This document shows, one piece after another, positions 50,723-62,955 of a DNA stretch of 64,000 bases. The translations under genes and the position numbers were made by a program. This stretch comes from Antilocapra americana (Eukaryota > Chordata > Mammalia > Artiodactyla > Antilocapridae). Where the stretch lies: contig ML661900.1 of assembly GCA_007570785.1 (NCBI GenBank), positions 2,019,126-2,083,125 on the forward strand, given 5' to 3'. Under the pieces are notes generated by a model, which saw only the letters and a list, made by a program, of their open reading frames with translations, was not told where the DNA came from and ran no database searches. Position 1 is the stretch's first letter. Each line of letters opens with the position of its first letter.

Positions 50723-53700
50723 AGCCCTCCGTCTAGAGGCTGGCCATTTTAAAGATGCCTCTATGAGATAGTTTAAGCCTAATATTCACTATTTACAGAG
50801 AAAGGAGAATTGGTATAGGTTACAAAGGGAAAAAATTCATGAACCAATTTCTCTTGAAGGCCGTGGTAGCCAAGCGCGTGACAAATTCAGCCTCGAGCAT
50901 GGTCAGCAGCACTGATGATTGATGCTCATTTAAAGCCCCATTCTGGTTAAGGGCATGGAGCCCACCGCACCAGCCTTCTCCTCCAGCCTTATCATGCTCA
51001 GCAAGAGCTTTTGTTCTTTTGGAAGATCTTTTCTGTTATGTTTTTTCCATGGATCACATTAATTTTTCCTTACATTTTACCTTCCAAACCAGCGTTTTTA
51101 AAGGGGCACTGTTTGACTCTTTGCACATGTTCCCGCTCCAGTGACGAGTCAGCTGTCTTGCTTTGCATTCTGGCTTTTCCTCTGACCTGGGTGTACTTGC
51201 ATTGCTCCTTTCACAACCTTTCTCTTCAGCCTCTCCTGCCTGTGAAAACCTTGAGCCTCTGCTCCTTCAAATGGCTCTTGGGGAGTTGTTTGTTCTCCCA
51301 TTAATCTGTCAGTGTCAACCTACCAACACCCTTATTAGTGTCACGGAAGCAGCCAGCTTAGCACACGGCATGTGTGTTCTGTGACTCACTCTTTTGATTT
51401 TCAGGGGCTGCGGACAGCACCCCATCAGTGCTGAAGGAGGCGTTTGGAAGTTTGCCAGTGCCCCCGCCCCCAGGACCACGATCCCGGGCAGGGAGTCTGA
51501 ACATCAGGGTTCTGCCGAGAACAGGGAGATGAGGACTGGAAAATAGTAGAGAGTAGAATAAATGTGCATTCCTCTCTGCCCCCCTGCCTACCATCCATCG
51601 ACTTCTCTGTACTCCTCTTTAAGCCATAGACTGATCATCCTTCAGGCCTTTTCTGTGCCTAGATCCTGGTGGGAATCTGGCTGAAGCCCAGGAATCCCAC
51701 CCAGCCTCCCACCTCAGCTGGGTGAGGAGCAGGGTGCTGGGAGGCAGCCTCAACTTCATCCCTCAGGCAGACAGAGCTCCGCTGAGGCACAGTGGGGAGA
51801 AAGCTGCTCGACGGGGCCACATGTAGTGTGTCAGTTCCCTTGTCCAGTAATTTAGTGTTCAGATCACAGTGAATCAACCACTGATAAACAGTATCATTTA
51901 CTGGGTTTTTGGGAGTTGGAAATACGGATGTCAAAAAAAATTTTAGTGAAAAAAATCTGCTTGTTCAAGACATAATACAAGTTGTGTTTGGAAGAAAATA
52001 TAAACTCTGTCTCAGGGCCTCAGGGTGGGGGACTTTTCTCCCTCCCTGGGGGCTCTTGTGATCCAGACCCCTTACTGCAGTTCTATTCCCTCTGAGCCCA
52101 GCACAGGACAGGCGTCCAGAATGGCTCCCCAGCTCCCCAAGGCACATGGGCAGCCTTACTTGCTTGAGGAGACTCTGTATCAACTGGTGAAGCTTCACCT
52201 CCCACAGAACCCACAGGAGAGGGAGTGGCATTCTCCACAGGCCTTAAAACCCCAGAAGACATGACCTATGATAGGTGGGGACGGCAGGAGGGCCAGGTCT
52301 TCAGGACATAAGGCCACTGACCCCCTAAGAGAGGAAAGAAGATGCCTCGCATTCGTCATTTTGCCTGAGAATTCAAGAAAGTATTTGTATTTCAACTGGG
52401 TAATCCTGCTGAGTTCACACTTAAGACTCAGAGATTATGAGTTTGGAAAATAACGTCTGGCACCCCTGCCCCTTTCAGATGCCCCTGAATGGGATGAGGT
52501 GGCATGATGCTCCAGCAAGTATGTGGGTCCAAAGGCAGAGGCATGTCTGTGTCACTGCACACAGTGACTGCTCACATGGGATGCTGAGGTCTAGACATCG
52601 GAAAAAATGGGGACGCCTCTGAGTTGTGGTGTTGAGTCTGTCTCCACAGGAGGAGAGTTGGATTGGAGTGAATCTGACAGAAAAGTTCTAACATATGCAG
52701 GTTTTTGAAGGCCTCCTGAGTCAGCCCAGCCCTTCCAGGTCAGCTGGAGCCTCACTTCTTCCATCTTAATGTAGGAGATAAGACAGCTGCCAAAACTGCA
52801 CCCACAGCAAGCCTGAATTGCAGTCCCACAGACACCCCATCCAGGTGCTGGAAATCCTATCATTCTGAACCATGCAGGTGAAGTTGTTGCCCTCATGGAG
52901 ACGAAGTTCTAGTCGGGAAGAAAGATGATAAGGCAGACCATCAGTATGGCACAAGACCATGTGGTAGGCGCTCCAAGGTGAAGGGAGGGAGCCCAAGGCA
53001 AGGTTCTTGAGAGCAAGGAAGAATGAGCCATGGGACATACTCAAAGCCTTGGCTCATTTAAGGAAGGTAGACTATGGGAGCAGATGGAATGAAGGCTGGA
53101 GGGGTTGGAAAGGAAGGTGATAGAATGGTAGCCAGGGGCCAGGGAGCACTCCTGAGCCTCAGGGTTAACTGTAGAGAGGCTGTGCAGCCCTGGCAGGGCT
53201 TTAAGAAGGGGTGGTGATGTATTTGGATTCACACTGACATGTCCTGGATGTTCTTTTGAGAGTGGACCCTGCAGAGGAAAACGGAGCAGGAAGAGCAGCA
53301 GATAGCCCAGAGCCTTGGGGGTAGCAGTAGAGGTGGCAGGAAATAGCTAGATGTGAACCAGGATATGTTTTGAGGAAGATCCTACAGGTCTCACTGATGG
53401 ATTGGTTGGGGCAATAGCAGAAAGAGAAGAGTCAAGCATGACCCTGCTAATGTTGCCTTTAGCAGTCGGGTAGATGGTGGTGCCATGTGGAGACACAGAC
53501 CCCTGGAAGAGGGGTTGGGGGCGACATAGAAGCAAAGTCTCAGATCCTAGTGAGACTTGGAAAGTTGGCGTCCAGTTGAACATGTGGGTCTGGAGTTCAG
53601 GAGCAGTCTAAGCTAAAGAAGGAGATGTGGAAGTTAGTGTGGGATGAGATCCAAGGGAGGGGATGCGCTCATCGTAGGGAACTCCCACAGTACCCCTAAC

Positions 53701-54080
53701 AACCCTGTGCACTGTTGGGTACCAGCTGGATGAGGAAGTCTGGAACATGGGTGAAACATAAGGGAGACAGAACAGGAGCAAATCCTCACAGTCCTGTTGG
53801 AGGAAATCTCAGAAGCATGTACAGAGCACAGTGATACCCAGAGAGAGTGACTCAATGGCCCTAGGTGGATGGGGCGGCTGCAGAAGGGCAGCGATATTAA
53901 AGAGAATCACAGGGCAAGAATGAACTTGCCTTTCTCATAGAAATTGTCTCGTTATGTTTACTTTCATCCTAGTGGTTTCGTGGGTGATAAGCAAAATGAC
54001 ATCTTATTTTAAACTGTGGTAACCATCTGTTCATCAGGCACTCTATCAAATCTAGTCCCTTAAATCTATTTCTCACTTCC
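50723..54080. other. Repeat-poor intronic stretch
   Basis: I recognise no gene, exon or transposon in about 3.4 kb. Frames of 70-100 codons are scattered on both strands without family resemblance. Confidence 0.45.
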
Positions 54081-54085
54081 ACTGT

Positions 54086-54963
54086 AACTTATATGCAGAG
54101 TACATCATGAGAAATGCTGGGCTGGATGAAGCACAAGCTGGAATCAAGATTGCTGGGAGAAATATCAATAACCTCAGAGATGCAGATGACACCACCCTTA
54201 TGGCTGAAAGTGAAGAAGAACTAAAGAGCCTCTTGATGAAAGTGAAAGAGGAGAGTGAAAAAGTTGGCTTAAAGCTCAACATTCAGAAAACTAAGATCAT
54301 GGCATCTGAGCCCATCACTTCATGGCAAATAGATGGGGAAACAGTGGAAACAATGTCTGACTTCATTTTTTTGGGCTCCAGAATCACTGCAGATGGTGAT
54401 TGCAGCCATGAAATTAAAATACACTTACTCCTTGGAAGGAAAGTTATGACCAACCTAGACAGGATATTTAAAAGCAGAGACATTACTTTACCAACAAAAG
54501 TCTGTCTCGCTAAGGCTATGGTTTTTCCAGTAGTCATGTATGTATGTGAGAGTTGGACTATAAAGAAAGCTGAGCCCCGAAGAATTGATGTTTTTGAACT
54601 GTGATGTTGGAGAAGACTCTTGAGAGTTCCTTGGACTGCAAGGAGATCCAGCCAGTCCATCCTAAAGGAGATCAGTCCTGGGTGTTCATTGGAAGGACTG
54701 ATGTTGAAGCTGAAACTCCAATATTTTGGCCACCTGATGCAAAGAGCTGACTCATCTGAAAAGACCCTGATGCAGGGAAAGATTGAGGGCAGGAGAAGGG
54801 GACAACAGAGGATGAGATGGCTGGATGGCATCACCGACTTAATGGAAATGAATTTGAGTAGACTCTAGGAGTTGGCGATGGACAGGGAGGCCTGGCGTGC
54901 TGTAATCCATGGGGTCATAAAGAGTCGAACATGACTGAGCGTTCAGTCGCTGAACTGAACTGA
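54086..54963 (+). mobile_element. BovB 3' fragment, sense
   Basis: It starts within the reverse transcriptase (CTTATATGCAGAGTACATCA). Frame 54107-54604 encodes 165 residues from motif C (DADD in place of YADD) through KLNIQKTKIMASEPITSWQI to the KAEPRRIDVFEL segment. It ends with the intact tail CAGTCGCTGAACTGAACTGA. Confidence 0.92.
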
Positions 54964-54970
54964 ACCATCT

Positions 54971-55168
54971 GTTGTGGCCTTCTCCAGTGGCTCAGTGGTA
55001 AAGAATCTACCTGCAATGCAGGGGACTTGGGTTTGATCCCTGGAGAAAGAAATGGCATCCCACTCTAGTGTTCTTGCCTGGGAAATCCCATGGACAGAGG
55101 AGCCTGGTGGGCTATAATCCATGGGGTAGCAAAAGTGTCAAACACAGCTTAAATACTAAATAACAACA
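54971..55168 (+). mobile_element. Bov-tA SINE, sense
   Basis: Flanked by a 7-bp duplication ACCATCT (54964-54970 and 55169-55175), it landed right at the end of the BovB fragment. The tail is AAATAACAACAA-like. Confidence 0.9.
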
Positions 55169-55175
55169 ACCATCT

Positions 55176-55775
55176 TTTACAAAGCCCAAATTAAGTGGTC
55201 CAGTTATCATGTTACTTAGAAAAGGGAGAATAAGTGACTAATAGCCCCTCACCTGTATGTAACACCACAGCTTTATATTGGTGATGTTCATCTGATTTTC
55301 TTCTTTGTAGGAGCTTAAGATTTCCTTTTTGTTTCTTAACATTCACAGTACTAGCTCCCATGGTTTTTTGTCCTGTTATTAAATGAAGTCATTGTGTGGG
55401 AAGACGTGAATGATCACGCTGTCAGAGCTTGGAGTAGAAATTTTGAGCTGTATTCTCAATCCTATTGCTCCTGCAAAGAATCCTTAATCTTGGGCGTCCC
55501 ATTCTGGATACAGCTGGAGACATTAGAATAGCACTGGACCATTTTTGGTTCTCCAGAGGCTGTAAGGTACTGGCATTTACCATAGCTGAGTGATCCTCCA
55601 GTGTGGTCACAGCTGACTCTCAACTTCAGGAATGCTTTCAACTGAGCAAGAGTCTTTACCTCTGGAACCCAGCTTAAATCAGAAGTTAAGGTGAACTTAA
55701 ATATTAAATAGACTTAAATGTTTTTGTTGTCTTCATGTGGTCTTTCCTGTAGAAGACCTTCAAGGGAGAGAAGGA
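55176..55775. other. Intronic stretch without recognised features
   Basis: No gene or nameable repeat is visible. Confidence 0.45.
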
Positions 55776-55779
55776 GGCA

Positions 55780-55962
55780 GAATGAGCTCTGTGGTGTCTC
55801 TTGCAAGGACATTGTTCCTATCAGATTAGGGCCCCACCCTACTGACCTCATTTAACATTAATTACTTCCTTAGAAGTCCCATCTCCAAACATAGCCATGC
55901 CAGGGTTAGAGCTTCAGCATATGAAGGGGGAACACAAGCATTCAATCCATAACAGTTGGGTT
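55780..55962 (-). mobile_element. MaLR-like LTR fragment, antisense
   Basis: Segments TTAGGGCCCCACCCTACTGA, AAGTCCCATCTCCAAACATA and AGCATATGAAGGGGGAACAC, then CAATCCATAACAG, follow the reversed MaLR LTR pattern, as at 18842-19230. Confidence 0.6.
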
Positions 55963-56848
55963 ATTTCAGACTTTTGGTTATTGTAAAGTATGCACTATGA
56001 GCTGCGCCTGCTCAGCACTGGAGTGGTGACTTCATGGCCCTGGAGCAACTTTGAGGAGATACCCCATATCCAAGGGCACAGGAGAAGCCCCAGCAAGATG
56101 GTAGGAGTGGCAAAATCATGTTTAGAATCAAACCCCATACCCGCCAGAGACACTCAGAGTGCTCAAACAAACCTTGTGTGCACCAGGACCCAGAGACCCC
56201 ACAGAGGCTGAGACAGTACTGTGTTTGAGTGTCTCCTGTGGAGGTATGGGTCAGCAGGGGCAGGGGCTCTGGGTGCAGTACACCTGGGTATGGCATAAGC
56301 CCTACCCAGGAGGGTAGGAGGAGGTCACCATTAACCCCACCATAGAGCCGCCAGAACTTACACAAAACTGGGGACAGACTCTTGGAGGGCACAAACAGAA
56401 CCTTGTGTGCACCAGGACCCAAGAGAAAGGAACAGTGACCCCACAAGAGACTGACCCAGACATGCTCATGAGTGTCCAGGAGTCTCGGTGAAGGCCTGAG
56501 TCGGCCGTGGCCTGCTGCCAGGTCGGGGCACTGAGTGTAGCAGTGTGTGCATGGGACCTTTTGAAGGAGGTCACCATTATTTTCATTACCTCCACTATAG
56601 TTTGGCTTCAGGTCAAATAACAAGGAGGGAAAATAGCCCCACCCTTCAACAGAAAATTGGATTAAAGATTTACTGAGCATGGCCCCGCCCATTAAAACAA
56701 GACCCAGTTTCCCCCTCAGTCAGTCTCTCCCATCAGGAAGCTTCCATGAGCCTCTTATCCTTCTCCAGCAGAGGGCAGAGAGACTGAAAACCACAGTCAC
56801 AGAAAACTAACCAATCTGATCACATGGACCACAGTCCTGTTTAACTCA

Positions 56849-58063
56849 GTGAAACTATCAGCCATGCCATGTGGGGCCACCCAAGACAGATGGGTCATGG
56901 TGGAGAGTTCCAACAAAACATGGTCCACTGGAGCAGGGAATGGCAAACCACTTCAATATTCTTGCCTTGAGAACCCCATGAACAGTATAAAAAGGCAAAA
57001 AGATAGGACACTGAAAGATGAACTCCCCAGGTCAGTAGGTGCCCAATATGCTACTAGAGATCACTGGAGAAATAAATCCAGAAAGAATGAAGAGATGGAG
57101 CCAAAGCAAAAACAACCCCCAGTGGTGGATGTAACTAGTGATGGAAGTGAAGTCCGATGCTGTAAACAGCAATATTGCATAGGAACCTGGAATGTTAGGT
57201 CCATGAATCAAGGCAAATTGGAAGTGGTCAAACAGGAGATGGCAAGAGTGAACATCAACATTTTAGGAATCAGTGAACTAAAATGGACTGGAATGGGTGA
57301 ATTTAACTCAGATGACCATTATATCCACTACTGTGGGCAAGAATCCCTTAGAAAAAATGGAGTAGCCATCACAGTCAACAAAAGAGTCCAAAATGAAGTA
57401 CTTGGATGCATTCTCAAACATGACAGAATGATCTCTCTTCATTTCCAAGGCAAACCATTCAATATCATGGTAATTCAAGTCTATGCCCTGACCAGTAACG
57501 CTGAAAAAGCTGAAGCTGAACAGTTCTATAAAGACCTACAAGAACTTCTAGAACTAACACCCAGAAAAGATGTTCTTTTCATTATAGGGGACTGGAATGC
57601 AAAAGTAGGAAGTCAAGAAATACCTGGAGTAAGGGGTAAATTTGGCCTTGGAGTACAGAATGAAGCAGGGCAAAGGCTAATAGAGTTTTGCCAAGAGAAC
57701 GCACTGGTCATAGCAAACACCCTCTTCCAACAACACAAGAGAAGACTCTATACATGGACATCACCAGATGGTCAATACCAAAATCAGATTGATTATATTC
57801 TTTGCAGCCAAAGATGGAGACACTGTATACAGTCAGCAAAAACAAGACCAGGAGCTGACTGTGGCTCAGATCATGAACTCCTTACTGCCAAATTCAGACT
57901 GAAATTGAAGAAAGTAGGGAAAACCACTAGACCATTTAGGTATGACCTAAATCAAATCCCTTATGTTTATACAGTGGAAGTGACAAATAGATTCAAGGGA
58001 TTAGATCTGATAGAGAGCCTGAAAAACTATGGACAGAGATTCATGACATTGTACAGGAGATAG
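56849..58063 (+). pseudogene. BovB AP-endonuclease-type ORF, open, within a dead element
   Basis: A 404-codon frame encodes an N-terminal variable region (residues 1-110) and a complete-looking APE-type endonuclease domain. The usual catalytic landmarks are all in place: the metal-binding Asn in GTWNVRSM (115), Glu in SELKW (143), Asp/Asn in IIGDWNAKVG (248/250), Asp in QIDYIL (315), and the SDHELL pair (341/342). In RTE elements this domain nicks the target DNA and is joined in one protein to the reverse transcriptase. Here a frameshift around 58020-58060 ends the frame before the reverse transcriptase, which itself has stops. The start used is the first Met of the frame. The true BovB start is not settled by this sequence. 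It is the best-preserved BovB coding stretch in the window but cannot make an intact polyprotein. Confidence 0.9.
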
Positions 58064-59275
58064 GGATTAAGACCATCCCCAAGAAAAACAAATGCAAAGA
58101 GGCAAAATGGTTGTCTGAGGAGGCCTTACAAATACCTATGAAAAGAAGAGAAGCAAAAGGCAAAGGAGAAAAGAAAAGCTATACCATTTGAATGCACTGA
58201 ATGCGGAGTTCCAAAGAATAACAAGGAGAGATAAGAAAGCCTTCCTCAGTGATCAATGCAAAGAAATAGAGGAAAACAATAGAATGGGAAAGACTAGAGA
58301 TCTCTTCAAGAAAATTAGAGATACCAATGGAATTTTCATGAAAAAGATGGGCACAATAAAGGACAGAAATGGTATGGACCTAGCAGAAACAGAAGACATT
58401 AAGAAGAGGTAGCAAGAATACACCGAAAAACTATATAAAAAAGATCTTCTTGACCCAGATAATCACAATGGTGTGATCACTCATCTAGAGCCAGACATCC
58501 TGGAATGGGAAGTCAAGTGGGCCTTAGGAAGCATAACTATGAACAAAGCTAGTGGAAGTGATAGAATTCCAGTTGAGCTGTTTCAAATCCTGAAAGATGA
58601 TGCTGTGAAAGTGCTGCACTCAATATGCCAGCAAATCTGAAAAACTCAGCAGTGGCCACAGGAATGGAAAAGGTCAGTTTTCATTCCAATCTCAAAGAAG
58701 GGCAATGCCAAAGAATGTTTAAACTACCACACAATTGCACTCATCTCACATGCTAGCAAAGTAATGTTCAAAATTCTCCAAGCCAGGCTTCAACAGTATG
58801 TGAACTGTGAACTTCCAGATGTTTAAGCTGGTTTTAGAAAAGGCAGAGGAACCAGAGATCAAATTGCCAACATCCGCTGGATCATCGAAAAAGCAAGAGA
58901 GTTCCAGAAAAACACTTATTTCTGCTTTATTGACTATGCCAAAGCCTTTGACTGTGTGGATCACAACAAACTGTGGAAAATTCTTCAAGAGTTGGGAATA
59001 CCAGACCATCTGACCTGCCTCCTGAGAAATCTGTATGCAGGTCAAGAAACAACAGTTAAAACTGGACATGAAACTACAGACTGGTCCCAAATTGGGAAAG
59101 GAGTATGTCAAGGCTGTATATATTGTCACTCTGCTTATTTAACTTTTATGCAGAGTAAATTTCACGAGAAATGCTGGACTGGATGAAGCACAAACTGGAA
59201 TCAAGATTTCCAGGAGAAATATCAATAACCTCAGATATGCAGATGACACCACCCTTATGGCAGAAAGAGAGGAAG

Positions 59276-60387
59276 TGCCGGGGTCCAGCCTCGGCGGGGT
59301 CTGGGGGTCTTGAGGGATGGGTGGCATCAGCGGAAGAAGAACTGAGCTGAGTCGATGTGTGGTGATGGAGCAGTCTCTCTCTTTATTGTTGTTGGTTTAC
59401 AGTTTTTATAGCCAAAAGACATCCCCATTACATCATTACATCACCTATCATTCTATACAATTTTTTGTTTTCTACCTCCCATAGCAACCTTATCATTGAG
59501 TTCATTCCCCAAACTATCATGAAACATTCCCTTTGCAGAAGTCAGATTTTTATGTAATTAGATTTAACAATAGTATGTTTACCATTTGAATGTCTTCAGT
59601 ATACTTCATTCAATCATGATAAGTACATCAACCTAAGTAGAAAGGTTACATTTCTCTTATCAGGTACAACTATGTAGAAGCTAGAGGGAAGGGCTTAAGC
59701 TTGAGACTGTTTATTCTAGTAACCTACTCCAGTTCTTACGAGAAAAGAGGAAAGAGGACAAAGAGACAGTTTAGAGAGAGGAAAGAGGACTAAGAGACAG
59801 TCAAGCAGCACTGCTTTAGCAATAAAACCCTATTAACCTTATAACTACTATAATCAATTCCTATGTCTACATATCCTAAAGCAATCAATATCTCCAACTA
59901 TGCTGGCCACAATTATGAGCATTCCTAAGTCTCAATCGAGCCTGATTTCTTCAAGGAAGAGAGCCTCCTCCATGGAGTGGTGGGGGGAGTTGGAGGTGGA
60001 AAGATGACCCAAGTAGGAGCCTTTCTGGTGGTGGCCTTGCCATAACCTCCAGAGAACTCTTGGTAAACTCCCCAGTAATTAGTAGGAGGAGTAGTAACCT
60101 ATTTAAATGTCCCTTTCATTCCTCCTTAGCCCTCAGGGAAGGTGATTCACCTTCCCGGATCCTCTGGTCGATAAGGTCTGGGGGGATTATCTCAGGACGA
60201 ATTCTTTCCAACTGGGATGGACCTACTGAGATGAGCCAATGTTCCGAGCATGGACAGAACATCCAAGAAAAATACCAGGGTGGGGCTTGCCCAGGATGCC
60301 CCGATAAAGAAAGTCAGCTTTGCAATTACTTTCTTAGTCTCGTGACCTTGTCATCCGAGCAAGGGGGCATCCTGACAGCTCCCGGCA
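59276..60387 (-). mobile_element. Solo class II (ERVK-like) endogenous retrovirus LTR, antisense
   Basis: The ends are perfect 7-bp inverted repeats, TGCCGGG (59276-59282) and CCCGGCA (60381-60387). The 6-bp target duplication AGGAAG is perfect (59270-59275 and 60388-60393); 6 bp is typical of class II retroviruses. Read on the minus strand there is an AATAAAG polyadenylation signal (reverse of CTTTATTG near 59380) about 110 bp from the LTR end. No internal retroviral sequence is present, so this is an LTR left by recombination. It sits inside the BovB reverse transcriptase. Confidence 0.93.
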
Positions 60388-60759
60388 AGGAAGAACTAAA
60401 GAGCTTCTTGACGAAAGTGAAAGAGGAGAGTGAAAAAGTTGGCTTAAAATTCAGCATTCAGAACCCTAAGATCATGATATCTGGTCCTATCACTTCATGG
60501 CAAATAGATGGAGAAACAATGGAAACAGTGACACACTTTATTTTGGGGGGCTCCAAAATCACTGCAGATGGTGACTGCAACCATGAAATTAAAAGATGTT
60601 TGCTCCTTGGAAGAAAAGTTATGACCAACCTAGACAGCACATTAAAAAGCAGAGACATTACCTTGCTAACAAAGGCTCGCCTAGTCAAAGTTATGGTTTT
60701 CCAGTAGTCATACATGAATGTGAGAGTGGGACTATAAAGAAAGCTGAGTGCCGAAGAAT

Positions 60760-60904
60760 TTCCCTTGCCCTCCAGCCCCAATGGGGTGATGCAGAAGCAG
60801 GGACGGGGGGATACTGTGCATATATATAGTGGATTTGTATTACTGGTCAGAACCCCAACCCCAACACTGTCAAGTCAATTGAAAATATAACTCCTAAATG
60901 TGTT
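60760..60904. other. Short unrecognised stretch after the BovB break
   Basis: It is GC-rich at first, then AT-rich. No BovB continuation and no nameable element is seen. Confidence 0.5.
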
Positions 60905-60905
60905 A

Positions 60906-61100
60906 TGGGCTTCCCTGGTGGCTCAGATGGTAAAGAATCTGCCTGCAATGAAGGAGACCAGGGTTTGATCCCTGGGTCAGGAAGATCCCCTGGAGAAGGG
61001 AATGGTTACCCACTCTAGTATTCTTGCCTGAAGAATTTCATGGACAGAGGAGCCTAGTGGGCTATAGTTCATGTAGTTGCAAGAGTCAGACACAGTTGAT
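60906..61100 (+). mobile_element. Bov-tA SINE, sense, with AC tail
   Basis: It has a full head (GGGCTTCCCTGGTGGCTCAG), body and tail, followed by an (AC)n run at 61104-61122. Confidence 0.93.
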
Positions 61101-61149
61101 TAACACACACACACACACACAAATGTGTTACACACACACATATATGTAA

Positions 61150-61445
61150 GGCAAAAATTGAGAGACTCAAAAGAGAAATAGACACATCTGAAATCAAAAT
61201 TGGAAATTTTTAATAGAATTCTCTTGATAAATGATAGACTAAGTATTCAAAAAAAATCAGTAGGGATTAGATGAAGATAAATAAAGAACTTAACCCAATT
61301 TACATACATACCACATGGCACCTACCAATTGCAGAATAAATATCTATTCTTTTCCAGTAAAAAATTTTCCAAATTGACCACATAGTAGGCCATAAACATG
61401 GTATCAATAAATTTCAAAGACTTCGAAATCATTCAGACACAATAA
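61150..61445 (+). mobile_element. Old L1 ORF2 fragment, sense
   Basis: The CAAATTGACCACATAGTAGG segment and then ATCAATAAATTTCAAAGACT follow L1 ORF2 order on the plus strand. It is degenerate. Confidence 0.55.
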
Positions 61446-61454
61446 ATATCTGAC

Positions 61455-62940
61455 CTTACCATATAACGAAATAGCCCTCTTTATCTTACGCCTTAACAAT
61501 GTTTACTTCTTCCAGTATCAAACTTTACCAGCTTTACTTTTGCTTGTTTTTGAGTGATATATCTTTTTCAGCCTACTTACTATCAAATTTCTGTGTCATC
61601 ATATTTATAGTTTCTTTTATAAACAGCCTTTAGTTGGTTTTGAAAGCAGGCTGATAGTGTATTTTTTTATAGTGTCTTTTAATTGAAATGGGGCTTCCCT
61701 GGTGGCTCAGTGATAAAGAATCCATCAGCTAATGCAGGAGACACAGGTTCGATCCCTGGGTCAGGAAGGTCCCTTGGATAAGGAAATGGCAACCCAGTCT
61801 CATATTCTTGCCTGGGAAATCCCTTGGAGAGAAGAACCTGGAGGGCTACAGTCCATAGAGTCTCAAAAAGTCAGACATAACTTAGCGAGTAAACAGCAGC
61901 AACAACAGCAAATTTAATTGGAATATTTAGTCCAATCACTTTTAATATAAATGCTCTTTTGGTTTAAATCTGTTATCTTGGTGTTTGTTTTTTATTGTCA
62001 TATTTCCTTTTTTCTCTCGTACTATTAAGAATAGTTATCATTTTATTTTCCCCTCTAATATCTTGTTAGTTATATATTTATTATTCTTTTTTTTGGTTAC
62101 CCTGTAGTAACTAAATGCATCTTTGAGCTATTAGAATTTATCTTAAGTTAGCACTTTTACCTCTTTCTACTGTCATGTGTTTTTAGTTTTACATATAATT
62201 TAACCCAAAAAAACCACTACTAGTATTGCTTTGAACAGCCAATATTTACCAATATATGCATTGTCCCACCCTTTTTTTTTGTATACCCTCCTTCCATCAA
62301 AGTCATTTTCCTTCTGTGTGGAGATCTGTCTGTAGTATTCCTTACTGTAGATCTGATGGTGATAAATTGTTTCTTTTTATTCATCTGAGGTATAGAATTC
62401 TAAGTTGGTAATAATTGCCTTTCTTCAAAAATCCTTGCATAGATTATGAAATTGCATTTAATCTATGCATCAATTTTGAGAGAATTCACATCTTTATTGT
62501 GTTGAGAGTCTTCCAATTTGTGAATATAATATGTATCTCCAATTGTTTAGATCTTCTTTGATTTCTTTTATCAGCATTTTCTAGTTTTTAGCATACAAGT
62601 ACTGAAGACATATGTTTCCTCGCTTCTTGAATTCATACATTTATAGGTTTTGTTTGTTTTTTGCCTGTTTGTTTTACAAAATTTGGGAAGTTTTCAGTAA
62701 TTTTTTCTTTGAATACTTTTTTCAACTTTATTTCTTTTCTCCTATGGGACTCTGATCACGTGGTCTTTTTTAGTTTATTTTCTATTATTCAGATTCTTTA
62801 ATTTCTATGTTATACCTGGGCATTCACAGATTCTTTCTTCTCTTCATTCTGCTGTTAACACATCCATTGGGGTTTTTTCATCAGTTGTTGCATTATTTTA
62901 GTTCAAAAATCCTCATTTTGTTTTTCTTTATGTCTTCTTT
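61455..62940 (-). mobile_element. Old L1 sequence, antisense
   Basis: The TTTAGTCCAATCACTTTTAA, GTAGTATTCCTTACTGTAGA and TTCATCTGAGGTATAGAATT segments match antisense L1. A SINE at 61690-61909 interrupts it. The exact extent and number of elements are uncertain. Confidence 0.5.
61690..61909 (+). mobile_element. Bov-tA SINE, sense
   Basis: It runs from a GGGGCTTCCCTGGTGGCTCA-type head to an AGCAGCAACAACAGC tail. It is flanked by TTTAATTGAAAT (61678-61689) and TTTAATTGGAAT (61913-61924), a 12-bp duplication with one mismatch. Confidence 0.92.
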
Positions 62941-62955
62941 TTATTGTTGTTGAGC

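Larger units (their letters stand above)
55990..60759 (+). mobile_element. BovB LINE, sense, split by a solo LTR, 3' end missing
   Basis: The 5' untranslated region is at 55990-56848, with blocks shared with the copy at 852-4915. The endonuclease ORF follows (56849-58063), then a broken linker and reverse transcriptase (58188-59275). After the LTR at 59276-60387 it continues in register from GGAAGAACTAAAGAGC to the GAGTGCCGAAGAATT segment at 60759. There it stops, well before the normal C-terminus and tail. BovB-derived length is about 3.65 kb. Reverse transcriptase stops occur near 58408, 58638 and 58827. Confidence 0.92.

Noticed and set aside
54283..54834. 183-codon minus-strand open frame
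   Set aside because: It is the antisense shadow of the BovB reverse-transcriptase C-terminus.
56012..56692. 226-codon minus-strand open frame
   Set aside because: It is antisense to the BovB 5' untranslated region; the similar frames at the BovB copy at 852-4915 show it is a property of the repeat.
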